The notes beneath the pieces are model-generated. The model ran no database searches and was not told where the DNA came from. It saw only the letters and a program-made list of their open reading frames with translations. From the NCBI GenBank assembly GCA_029844215.1, contig CM056733.1:46761142-46825141 (forward strand): DNA of 64,000 nt. Reading direction: 5' to 3'. This document shows, piece after piece, positions 33,100 through 43,423 of the stretch. The stretch is from Przewalskia tangutica. Its lineage: Eukaryota; Streptophyta; Magnoliopsida; Solanales; Solanaceae. Numbering within the stretch: position 1 is the first letter of the stretch; each line of letters starts with the position of its first letter. Position numbers and translations under genes: made by a program.

Positions 33100-33118
33100 A
33101 ACATTCGGGACGAATGTT
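33100..33118 (+). other. conserved inverted repeat before the PPT, element A
   Basis: AACATTCG, loop GGA, CGAATGTT, followed by the purine tract TAAGGAGGGGAGAA (33121-33134) that primes plus-strand DNA synthesis. Confidence 0.75.
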
Positions 33119-33121
33119 TCT

Positions 33122-33134
33122 AAGGAGGGGAGAA
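33122..33134 (+). other. polypurine tract, element A
   Basis: AAGGAGGGGAGAA directly abuts the 3' LTR TGTTATACC. The same tract, with minor changes, precedes every LTR start in the window that has an internal region. Confidence 0.85.
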
Positions 33135-35612
33135 TGTTATACCCCGTATTTCCAGAGTATGTACGTAAGGGAATACGTACAAAAAGTTTGGCTTTAAAGT
33201 TAGCCTTGGACGTTTTTTTTGTGCACAACTCGCTTAAGAATCGTTTTCCGACGAAACGTTTCCACAGCTTTCGTAGGGAAAATTCCGGCTATGCCATTTC
33301 TAATTTTTGCGGATTTTTCCGAGAGACGAAACATTTTGGACCAACGGGAGGGCAACACTTGGCACCCTCCCATTGGTGGACTTGAATCGTCCATGGACGA
33401 AATTGGAGAGCCAAGGCACGTTTTTTGTGCCTTGTGCACAAGTCAAGGGTTGGTAGGATATTTGTGTTTAGTTAATCCTCACCCTACACTTGCCTTGCAC
33501 TTGTCTTCATCTTGGCCATTGGTTGGCCAAGGCTTGAGCTATAAATACCCCCTTAGAGATGAAGAGTTATTCATCCACAAAGTTATCTTCCAAGTCTATA
33601 TATCCTCTCCTCTCCTTAAGCTTTTCGTCCAACACCTCTTCCCTCCTCAGGTAGTGTGGCCGAGAGCCTACCCCCCGAGCCTAGCCGAAATCTACCCCCC
33701 TCCCTTGGTAGAAAAGTTGTCTTCTAGTATCGTTATAATGCCCAAAATACCCTATCCCAAATCCCTTAGTCCTTAGTAGAAGTTGTGAAGAACTTCTAAG
33801 GTTTCTTGGAGCTACCGGAGCGTACAACTTAGGAGCTAATCCTTGCTCGGTAGCGACTTTATCTAGGATATTATTGGGCTTACCGAGGTAACTAATCCTA
33901 AACCTCTTTTGAATTAGAGAATACTTCTTGTTGTAGTATTAGAATAAGTATTAGATACTTAGAAGAATATCACGAATAGAATTGAATTATCACAAGAAGG
34001 GCTTAAAAGAAGAATAATTGAAGCTGACTTCACACAGAATTTGTTTTCTGATGAACTTACATAGCTCACCGTAGGGTTGTCTGCCCGACTTTCCAGAGAA
34101 TTATGAACCCCTGTTTAGAATGACCTCGAGTAGTCTTTGATAGATATCTGTGACTATTATAGTGACTCTCTGCGCGACATATTGACTTGGCGGTGGTTTT
34201 CATTGGAAAGGTATGTGATTCTTCCTAAAGCATGATATTTTACAATATATAGTACGGTAGACGCGTACGTGTTAATCGAATAATAACTACGGCAATGTCT
34301 TTGACTTAAGCTGAATAATACTTATGGCAATGCCTCACGCTTAAGCTTGAATAATACTTACGCGATGCCTCACGCTTAAGCTGAATAATACTTACGGCAA
34401 TGCCTCACGCTTAAGCTGAATAACAAAGAATCGAAAACATTTCAAAAGAATATGAATCATTTTTAACAGAAGATAAATATTTGGTTTTAAAACAAAAGCT
34501 TAAGAGTTATCGGCTTTATGGGAAGTTAGGTATAACAACTTAAGAAGATAAAAAGGAATTTACTTGTTTTGTTTATAAAAGCCTTGTATTGATTTACATT
34601 AAGTGTAGTAAGATTGTTTGATAAGTAGACATGTTATGATGCTACTGTGTTAGTGTCTTGTAATCCGTGTAAGGGGTCATTCTTGCTGTGCTTACGTTGC
34701 TAACCGTAAGTCCATTGTATCGTTATTGTATCACCTACCCTTGATTGTTATACCGCGGCTTGCCCTTGATGCGGGTCTATACGACCTATGCGATCTGTGA
34801 GACTATGCGAGCAGCGGTATGCTCGAGATTGATCATTCGGGCGTTTAGCCTGATCGCGGGGACTCCTATGCGGTCTGTTGAGACTATGCGGTCTTTGAGG
34901 CTATGCGCTGCGGAGCCTAGGCGGATGCCGGGTTAGCTGCCCCGATGCGAGAAATATCTCATGCGGTGCGTGGGACCTATGCGGCTGCGGAAGTCCGGGA
35001 CTAGGCACGCAGAATGATACTATGGGCGATTGGCCTTGCTTCGATCATTCGCGCCTAGAATAGACTGTTACGATTTTCCTATTATTGTTGTTTGTGATGT
35101 GGCACTATGTGCAATCGAATCGATTGTATTTGTGAAAAGGTTTTAAATACTTTGATTTCATTTTAAAGTACTTTATAGTTTCACATACTTGGTACTGTTA
35201 TCTTGACCTCCTTCGGGGGCCGTGCGTCATGCCGCGGTAAGGCAAGCAGTGCTAGATCCACATCCTTAGGATCTTTGCGTTGGTGTCGGGAGCTCCATCT
35301 TCTCCTGAGGCTCTACTTTTGGGTATGATCTCCTGTATTGTAGATAGTTTTGTATGCAGTGGTATGGCGGGAACCTGTCCCGCCATAGTGTTACTTCCTT
35401 AGAGGTCTGTAGTACTATTATGCAGTTGGGATGTAATCGCAAAACTTGAGTTATTTATATTATGCCGAAAGGCAAGCTTTTCATCGATAAAGCGTGTCTT
35501 ATTTTATAAAGCGTTCATGTCTTGTTTTTATATTCCGCTGATTACTCTGATGTATATCTACTTGGGTGCCCCGGTAAGGCACCAGTCACGGGCCCCGGAA
35601 CGGGTCGTGACA
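33135..35612 (+). mobile_element. 3' LTR of element A
   Basis: 2478 bp, partner of 25730-28226. TATA box at 33539-33547 and 35-bp array at 34285-34425. It ends GGTCGTGACA followed by the ATAGC duplication. The two LTRs look very similar apart from scattered small indels. ORFs here are not genes. Confidence 0.92.
34285..34425 (+). repeat. 35-bp tandem array in the 3' LTR of A
   Basis: Four units as in the 5' LTR. Unit-to-unit differences are not the same in the two LTRs, for example CTTACGCGATG here against CTTACGAATG there. Confidence 0.8.
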
Positions 35613-35778
35613 ATAGCCAACCTACAGTACACAACACATAAGCAGTCATAACAAGTCAGGGACACATGCCCTCAAGTCATTTCTAAAATCTAACCATGGG
35701 TCTCATGCCCATAATATCAATCATGCCCGTGGAATCCTTACTCATTGTCGGCAGTCCATGATATAATATAACACCAAT

Positions 35779-36207
35779 AAGCACAATGTCATATAGTCTG
35801 CCCATAAAGGTATCGCCCGACCCATTTACGGGCGCGATAATGTCCTATAGTGCGCGTAAAGGTATCTTGCCGGCCCATTTGGGGCGATAATGTCATATAG
35901 TGCGCGTAAGGTATCTTGCCGGCCCATTTCTGTGGCGATAATGTCATATAGTCCGCCATAAAGGTATCTTGCCGGCCCATTTCGGGGCGATAATGTCATA
36001 TAGTGCGCGTAAGGTATCTTGCCGGCCCGTTTCGGGGCGATAATGTCATATAGTGCGCGTAAGGTATCTTGCCCGACCCATTTCGGGGCGATAATGTCAT
36101 ATAGTCCGCGTAAAGGTATCTTGCCCGCCCATTTTGGGACGATAATGTCATATAGTCTGCGTAAGGTATCTTTGCCGCCCGTTTCGGGACGATAATGTCA
36201 TATAGTC
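35779..36207 (-). repeat. 55-bp minisatellite in LTR C2
   Basis: About eight units equivalent to 20488-20936. Here CTGCCC is mostly replaced by CGCG or TTGCC forms and C runs are shortened, while unit order and spacing stay the same. Confidence 0.85.
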
Positions 36208-37483
36208 TAATTCTCAATTAAACAAGCCAAAGTACTACGTACGTACATTCTTTTCAAAAGACTCCTTTCTATGTAAAAACCTCAAGATACTAACACCCGT
36301 AGTATCAAGGTATGTCTATTTTTCAAAGTAAGTTACTACACTCTTAGAAACTCATTTCAAATCTTAAACCAAGTAACTTCAAATTTTCACAATCTAGGCA
36401 ACTTATGCCCAAAATCAAAATAGACAACTTTCTAAACCTTCCATAAAGCCGTTATAACCAACTTTCCATAAAGCCGTTATAACCCTTTATAGTTTTTAGA
36501 CAATTTCATACTTTTATAACCAAGAGGCTTATACTTAAAACCAAGTATCACAAACTTTCAAATCAAGTTTCTTAACTTTCAAAATACTTCAAGTCTCTTA
36601 ATATTTAGAAAACAAGTTTCTCCTACTTTTAAACCTCAAGTAACTCACACCTTTTTAAAACAAGTTACTTCTATTTAAATCAAGTCATTTCTCCCCTTTT
36701 TAAAACAATTAAGTAAATCACTCCTTTGACTTCCCTAAAGTCATTATAATGACCTTTAGGTTTTGGAACTAAGGCACTAGCCAAAAGATTTGGAAATCAC
36801 TTCCTTTTCAAGACTATATGTACTTTAAGTAAAATACTTCCACTCTTTAAGAATCCAAACTTCACTAAGGCAATGGATTATACAACTTACAATTTAAACA
36901 TCAAAGTACAATCAAGGAAGTACATAGAACAAATTCTACTTTAGGCAATCCAAATACAACCAAGAAATGGATCATTTAAGGAGTAGGAAATACTTTCTTT
37001 ATCTTAAGGAATCATGCTAGAAGAGGAGATAGTTCACATACCTTTTCGGCTAAATCCACAAGCTAAGCCGAATACGCCGTACGTAGAAGTGTCAACCTAT
37101 AATGGTCACAACAAGACTATCAACTTCTAGTCTCTACGTAGAATAATACTAAGTATACGGTCTCTGATTCTACGGAAAATCGGGCAGCAATTCCTTTGTT
37201 TCAACTCACTTTGCCACCTTTTTCAAGGCCGAATACAATAACCAACACGCCACTTTTAAGGCTCCAAACAACAACCAAACAAAGGGGATTACACGCCTTA
37301 CAATACGTGTAAAATTCCGCCCCACAATTCATACGAAGTAGTATAAAAATCCAAGCCATTCTCGGCCAACAACAACCAACAATTCAAAGTCTTTTCCAAT
37401 CCTTTTCCAATTCCAAGTTCTAAGGTATAACATGTTATATAGTCATAAACAACTTCAACAACTACAATTTCCTTCTTTATACA

Positions 37484-40400
37484 TGTTATACCCCGTATTT
37501 CCAGAGTATGTACGTAAGGACGTACGTAGAAAATTTTTGAAGTGTAAAGTGGCTTGGCCGAATTTATTTTGTTCACAACACCCGTTTAGAGTCGTTTTTC
37601 GACGAAACGTTTTCACAGCTTTCGTAGGGGAATTTCCGGCTATGTCATTTTTAATTTTTGCGGATTTTTCCGAGAGACGAAACATTTTGGACCAACGAGA
37701 GGGCGACACTTGTCACCCTCTCATTGATGGAGTGTGGGCGGTTGGCTTGGACGATTTGGTGACAATTTTGTCAAGTAGTAGGTAGGATATTTTGTGTGTT
37801 AGTTGGTTAGGGTGCACTTGGCAAGATCTTGGCCCTACACTTGCTATGCACTTGGCATTATCTTGGCCATTGGTTGGCCTTTGCTAGACCTATAAATACC
37901 CCCCCTTGGAAGACTTCTTCATCCATTCCAAATATTTCCTAAGTGTTAAAAATCCTCCCTCCCTTTGTGTGGTGTTTTCGTCCAACACCCCTCTCCCCCT
38001 TTGAGTTGGCACTTTGGCCGAGAGCCCTCCCCACCCTTGGCCGAGAGTACCCCACAGTGGGGTAGGTAGAGGTATACACCCCCTTGTGGTGTTGTCTCGT
38101 ATATACCCCCCCTCTTGGTAGAAATACTCTCAAAAGTATTGTTATAATGCCCAAATTACCTTAGCCGTATACCTTGTTGTATTCTAAGGTCATACCTTAC
38201 AAAAAGCCCAGTTATACTATTATACTTCCCGTCAGTCACCAAACCGAAACCCTAGGGAAAATCTCCATGGTTAGTTGGAGTAGTATGTAGAAGTTGGTTA
38301 GAACTTCTAAGGGTAGTTTGGAGCGGGTTGGAGCGCACGGAGTTGGAGCTAAACGATTGCCAGGATCGACTTTATACTCGGATAATTATGGGCTTATCGA
38401 GGTAAATATCTTGTCCCTCTATTGTAATTGGAAATTACATGATTGTTAGACCATATATTTGAAGTATACTATATATATAGAACTGAGCGTTGTTGTCGGC
38501 AATGTCTTTGGACTTAAGCCTGAATAATAAGAAATCTTTTCGAAAGAAGAGTACTGAACTGTTTTTACATAGGATTTGTATTCTGAGACTTGTGTAGCTT
38601 TTACGTGAGGTAGAATTGTGCACGTCCGGTTAGATGTATGAACCCACGGTTGGCTTGATAGCGGCCCCGATAGAGAGAGATTTACGTTGCGGGAGGGGAG
38701 GTCTTTGCCAATTTTACGTAGGATGTTCTACGAAGGGATATAAATGTTAATAAAGCGCTTGTGGCCTTATAGGTTGAAGTACTACGTATGGCGCGATCTT
38801 ACGGCTAAGGAGTAGCCGACGGTTTGAAGTACTTGGGCGTTTTGCTATTAGTCGATACTCGTCGCGAGGTATGTGAACCTCTTCCTATCTCTTCTAGCAT
38901 GATATGTGTGTAACTATGTAGTACGGTAGACGCATACGTGTTAAATGTATTTGATTGGTCTAAAACATAAAGTGTTATAACGGCTTTATGGGAAGTTGGT
39001 TATAACGACTTTATGTTGATGCGAAAATACTTGTGGTCTTTAAAAGGTAATCGATTTGAACTATAAGCGGCTTGTTATGTGTTAATAAAGAACTTGAAGT
39101 ATTTCAAAAGATTTTTGAATCATTTTGAAAGAAGAAGTAATACTTGGTTTTGAAAAACTTAAGAGTTATACTAGCTTTATGGGAAGTTAGGTATAACGGC
39201 TTAAGAATGTTTTCTTGATTTGAAATCGGAATGTATCGACAAACCACTGCGGCGTTAATAAAAGGAAATGTTTTGACTAATTAAGTATTATTAAAACCGG
39301 TAGAAACTTCCATCTGCATAGAAGCTAAGATGAGACAAAATGATATTTCCTAGATCACGATACTTTGTAATAAGATTGTTATAAACAAGAATATCCTACT
39401 CACATATAAGGCTTATGTTTCTCAGATTGTTTAAAAGAGAATTATATTCTTAAATGAATAAGACTATGAACTACGAAACCTTTCTAAAATAAGAAACGTG
39501 AACATTTGAAATTAGGCAAACTTGGACGTTTGGAAAAAATAATGTTGTTACTTGATTTTACAAAGGTAAATGTTTTGGTTTAATTAAAAAGACATATCAC
39601 TCTATTTTTACTACGGGTATTGTGTGACTTATGTGAAAGCAACGGATCTTTTAAAAGATTTAATGTATGAAGTACTTTAGGGATAGATACCCGAACTTGT
39701 TAGCATAAAGTACCTTGTGTGAATAACTTGATTGTGTTGGTTTGAGATAGCCTTGCAAATACTTTCTTGTTGATGTGATAAGTAAACATGTTAGGATGCT
39801 ACTTGTGTTAGTATCTTGTGTGATCGTGATGTAAGGGGGTCATTCTTGTTGTGCTTACGTTGTTAAGCGTTAAGCCCGTTGTAATCGTTATTGTATCACA
39901 TACCCTTTGACTTATTATACCGAGGGCTTGCCACCCTTGATGCGGTCTATACGGCCTATGCGGTCCTTGTGACTATGCGAGTCACGGTAGCTCCGGGATT
40001 GATCATTCGGGTGTTTAGCCCGATGCGGGATTCCTATGCGGTCTGTTGAGACTATGCGGTCTTTTGAGACTATGCGGGTTGCGGAGCCTGGCGGATACGG
40101 GGTTAAAGTGCCGCCTCGACGGGGTATACCTCGGCGATGCAGGACCATGATTCGAGGATACCTCATGCGGGTCCGTGTGACCTATGCGAGTCTGCGAGTT
40201 CCAGAATAGACGCGCTCGGTGATCTGCGCGAGTGGCGGCCGATCATGTGGTGCGGTCTAGAAAGACCTTGTGATCTGATTCATGGCATTTGTGGTGCTGG
40301 GGTCTTAGTAGTCGGCTATGCCTTCGTACTTACCCCGCACGGTTTTATTGTGATGACTTTGAGGCGTGAGTCCACGACTTGACATGGCGCTTATGGAAGC

Positions 40401-40897
40401 GTAGTTTGGTTATCATACATGTCTCCTGTTTTTATAGACTACTATGATTTCATTTCTGATTTTCGATTCCACATACTTGGTACTGTTATCTTGACCTCCT
40501 TCGGAAGCTGCGTTCATGCCGCAGAAAAGGTACACGATCGTTGATCCTCGCTCTTAGGGTCACATTCGGCGTTGGGAAAGCTCCGTTTCTCGGAGGCTTA
40601 TCGGTGGTATAGTCCCTGCCGTTGTAGGTATTTACATTCGTGGTATGGCGGGGCCCCGTCGCCATTGTTGTCGTATCATTTCTTAGAAGTGCATGTAATC
40701 TTGTTGTGGCGGGGTTTGTAAAAGGATTAAACTGTTCATGTTGAAAAGGTAGTTAATTATATATATGCCGAAAGGCAAGTTTTCTCAGTTATTGTTTCAT
40801 ATTTCATAATATGTCTTGTATCGTTTATGTTCGTGATTACTGATGTTGTATCACTAGGTGCCCGGTAAGGCACGATCACGCCCCGAACGTCGTGACA
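37484..40897 (+). mobile_element. 5' LTR of element E
   Basis: 3414 bp, almost the same length as its partner (3411 bp). TATA box CTATAAATA at 37890-37898 after CCATTGGTTGGCC. It contains the AACTTAAGAGTTATACTAGC and CACATACTTGGTACTGT segments shared with the other LTRs. No gene seen. Confidence 0.92.
37890..37898 (+). promoter_or_regulatory. TATA box, 5' LTR of E
   Basis: CTATAAATA followed by C7, about 20 bases after an inverted CCAAT; the 3' LTR has it at 43824-43832. Confidence 0.6.
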
Positions 40898-40901
40898 AAA
40901 G

Positions 40902-40911
40902 TGGTATCGAG
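40902..40911 (+). other. primer-binding site, element E
   Basis: TGGTATCGAG four bases after the LTR end; the initiator-Met-tRNA site minus one A. Confidence 0.75.
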
Positions 40912-40959
40912 CGATTAATCCTCGGAAAGTGTCTACGCATCGTATCGATGAGAGTCTTG

Positions 40960-40991
40960 ATTATCGGTGTGTTGTGCACCACACCAATAAT
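40960..40991 (+). other. leader hairpin with GTGCAC loop, element E
   Basis: Identical to that of A: stem ATTATCGGTGTG, loop TTGTGCAC, stem CACACCAATAAT. Confidence 0.7.
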
Positions 40992-41101
40992 CGTGAGGCT
41001 ATAGGATATTTAGGATTGGTTTCTAATTCTTCTCACTCGAGATCGTGCCTTAGAGGCGTGTTGTAAGTTGGACCCTCCGGCGTATTTCTTTCCTCACCGC
41101 T

Positions 41102-41790
41102 ATGCCTCCGCGTAGGCACCCCGCCCGGGAGGCAAAGCGAGCGGAGAGCTGCGAGTAGAGTTCGGAGGGTGGCGAGGCACAGCCCAATCATTACCTAGGT
41201 AGTGCTTCTTTCGGGGAGTTCTGCGGCGTCACTAGCCCCCGAGTTTAGTACGGCGGCGGCGCCTCATCGCGCCATGATATTTGAACCTTCGCCCCACGCA
41301 GAGCAGAGAATATAGATTGCCAAGAGACAACCTCACATTAGCTATGGATTTGGCTACCAGAGAGTATACCGACGTACCGCGAGTCTTGAGGACTATCTAA
41401 AAGAGGGTTGTGCAAGAGTAATTCTTCAGTTGGGCTTGAGCATGGCCTGTGTACGGGCTTATGCGCAGCAGGCCGAGAAACGTAGAGATCGACGGGTTAA
41501 CAAAGGACAGCGGCGGGCCGAGCGAAGGTCCTTTGGTAACTTTCGGCGAGTCACCTCGCCGCAGATTAGATATGCACCTCCGCCATGCGAGTGGTCTTCC
41601 ACGGATTTCAGGACGTTCGGGGTGTGCAGGAGTTGGTCAGAACTCCAGGGCTTCCGGTTCACAGTGTGACAGACGTCATCCCGGGGAATGTCGTCTTTTA
41701 GTTGGTACTTGTTGTACCTACGACCGTCAGGGTCTGATGTCGATAGAATGTCCTTGTAGGAGGACTTAGCCTTCAGGATCGGTGGGTAGT
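41102..41790 (+). pseudogene. gag remnant of element E
   Basis: The ATG at 41102 opens with MPPR like the other gags, then the frame breaks. Near 41370-41530 a stretch reads LEDYLKEGCARVILQLGLSMACVRAYAQQAEKRRDRR, matching the region after the capsid in plant gypsy gags. About 41690-41750 reads CCTYDRQGLMSIEC, a zinc knuckle with its second Cys and His lost. No capsid core is recognisable between them. It cannot encode a working Gag as given. Confidence 0.6.
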
Positions 41791-42395
41791 TCGTCATCTT
41801 CCCTAGCTATGCGCCTACGTGGTGTTTGATTAGAACGACTAAGGAGTGAAGCGAGAGATATAGATATATCTTTAACCCTCTGAGTTTTGTTTATGTGATA
41901 AGGTGAGTATACCTTAAGTGCTATGTTACGATAGCAGGTGTTAGTTGTGATTAGATCGTGGTTTTTAACCGAGTAAGATTTGGGGATAGAAGGTGTGAGC
42001 CTTAGAGTTCTATGCGTAGAGACCTTAGAGGTAAGGTCATCTCGAGTAAAGGTGTAGTGTTATGTTTGATCCTTATCGAGTGCTTAGTGCATGTGAGATA
42101 TGTTGTGTGATAAGTCCACGAGTAGTGTGGAATGAAAGGGGTAGTTGAGCTAAGAAGACCGCTAGGTTTTCGTAACGTGATTAGAAAAGTTGTTCCGACG
42201 GAGCAAGTGTTTTACGCGAGTGGGTCGGGTTGAGGCCATGCGGAGTCAACCAGCGCCGTTTGTTGGTAGGGTCGGTTCGTGGTGGTCCCGCCGGGTGGGT
42301 CACGAGGGTGTTAGGCCCAAGTTTAGTTAACCCAGACGAGTTCGTGGATGCGTCGACCGATGGTCGGGCCGATGGGGCAGCCCGTCGTGTTTTTC
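41791..42395 (+). other. gene-free spacer of element E
   Basis: No coding signal. Part of it (about 42270-42360: a CACGAGGGTGTTAGGCCCAA stretch and GAGTTCGTGGATGCG) is homologous to the spacer of family C (about 61095-61180), showing that E and C internal regions share ancestry. Confidence 0.6.
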
Positions 42396-43110
42396 GGTCG
42401 AGACCATGTACTCAGATGTTGTTATATCGAAAGGTTGTAAGGCTGCAGGGTGCCTACCTTCACCTTATGTCGACAGTGGAGCCAGTGTTACGGCTGTTTT
42501 GTTTCGAAGCTTTGCCAAGCATGTGTTAAGAACTTCGGTGAGTCTCGACCGCATTCGCCTCGGGCGATGGTTGAATTTCGGGGTAGTTGTGAGATTGTTG
42601 TCTCCTGTGGAGGAGTGTTTAAGCTACCATTTCGGTGTTCGATGTCGCCTTATAAAGCCTTGTAGGGGCGGATGTGTAAGTCACGGTCGAGTGGTTCGAT
42701 GTTGGCAAGGTTGACGATTAGTTCAGCTTGTTCCACAGATCGTGGATAGTGAAGCTTGTCTAGAAGAAGTTCGCACTCGGAGAAATCGTCTGGAAAATCG
42801 GCGGCGCTTAGAGTTCAGTTGTGGTCGGTCTTCTTGAAAGTACCACCGGATTAGGTGTGACGAGCTTTGAAAACAGAGGAAACTTAGCCCGAGTTGTTTT
42901 GGGCCTTTTAAGTTCATGTGAAGAATAGGCCGATTGCCTATATGTTAGCTTTTGCCGTCGACTGGGAGGCGACGTCCGGTCTTTCGTATTGTTATGTTTG
43001 GAAAGTATCGAGATCCATCAGTGTTCGATTAATGATGACCACGTTAGAGATAGTAACCTCGAGTTTTGGAAAGCAAGCGATGTAAATGTGGTAAGAGTTC
43101 GAGTGTACGT
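42396..43110 (+). pseudogene. integrase remnant of element E
   Basis: Pieces in shifting frames align with the C-terminal half of the integrase core and the GPF/Y domain of A and of the remnant at 55528-55935. They include VVRLQG (about 42430), a piece related to SYHFSIRRVPYEA (about 42620-42660), WFDVG (about 42695), EACLEEVRTRRNRLENRRRLEF (about 42750-42815) and KLSPSCFGPFKF (about 42880-42915). The first catalytic Asp region is absent. This is a deletion remnant without function. Confidence 0.65.
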
Positions 43111-43389
43111 CGACCTCGGGGATCGCGCATGCGGCCGTACCATTTGTTGGGTCGCGGAGTGAACCTCGCGCAAAGTGACAAAAGTGGTATCATTTCTTTT
43201 GTAAAGAGAAGGTGCGAATGAAGTATATTTTAGACCCGAGAGAGGTGTTTGTGGTGATGTTAGAGGTGTTTCCTCGTGGACTTGGAGGTAAGTATTTTGC
43301 GCAAGTTGGTTCCGTGGCCGTGCGTGCGATTGTTTTCGTAAGTATAGCGTGAGGACTATACTGGCGCGTTTGTTTTGAGACTTAGAAGG

Positions 43390-43407
43390 AACATTCGGAC
43401 GAATGTT
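43390..43407 (+). other. conserved inverted repeat before the PPT, element E
   Basis: AACATTCG, 2-base loop, CGAATGTT; the purine tract AAGGAGAGGAGAA follows at 43411-43423. Arms are unchanged although the surrounding bases differ from A and C. Confidence 0.75.
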
Positions 43408-43423
43408 TCTAAGGAGAGGAGAA

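Larger units (their letters stand above)
25730..35612 (+). mobile_element. complete element A: gag-pol Ty3/gypsy chromovirus-like retrotransposon
   Basis: 9883 bp with 5' LTR 25730-28226, primer site 28231, gag, protease, RT, RNase H, integrase, chromodomain-like tail, polypurine tract 33122-33134 and 3' LTR 33135-35612. The target duplication is ATAGC (25725-25729 and 35613-35617) inside LTR C2. The order RT-RNase H-integrase is that of Ty3/gypsy; the C-terminal segment fits a chromovirus. Frames are interrupted many times outside 31160-31930, with losses clustered at CAG/CTG, so its coding capacity cannot be judged from this sequence. Confidence 0.93.

Noticed and set aside
32610..33130. 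Search for an env-like third ORF or a pararetrovirus
   Set aside because: After pol there is only a short untranslated stretch and the PPT. LTRs, integrase and target duplications exclude an integrated pararetrovirus.
42406..42714. VDSGAS as a protease active site in element E
   Set aside because: Context aligns with the integrase core (VVRLQG ... ASVTAVLF ... WFDVG), not with a protease, and it lies next to the integrase C-terminus.
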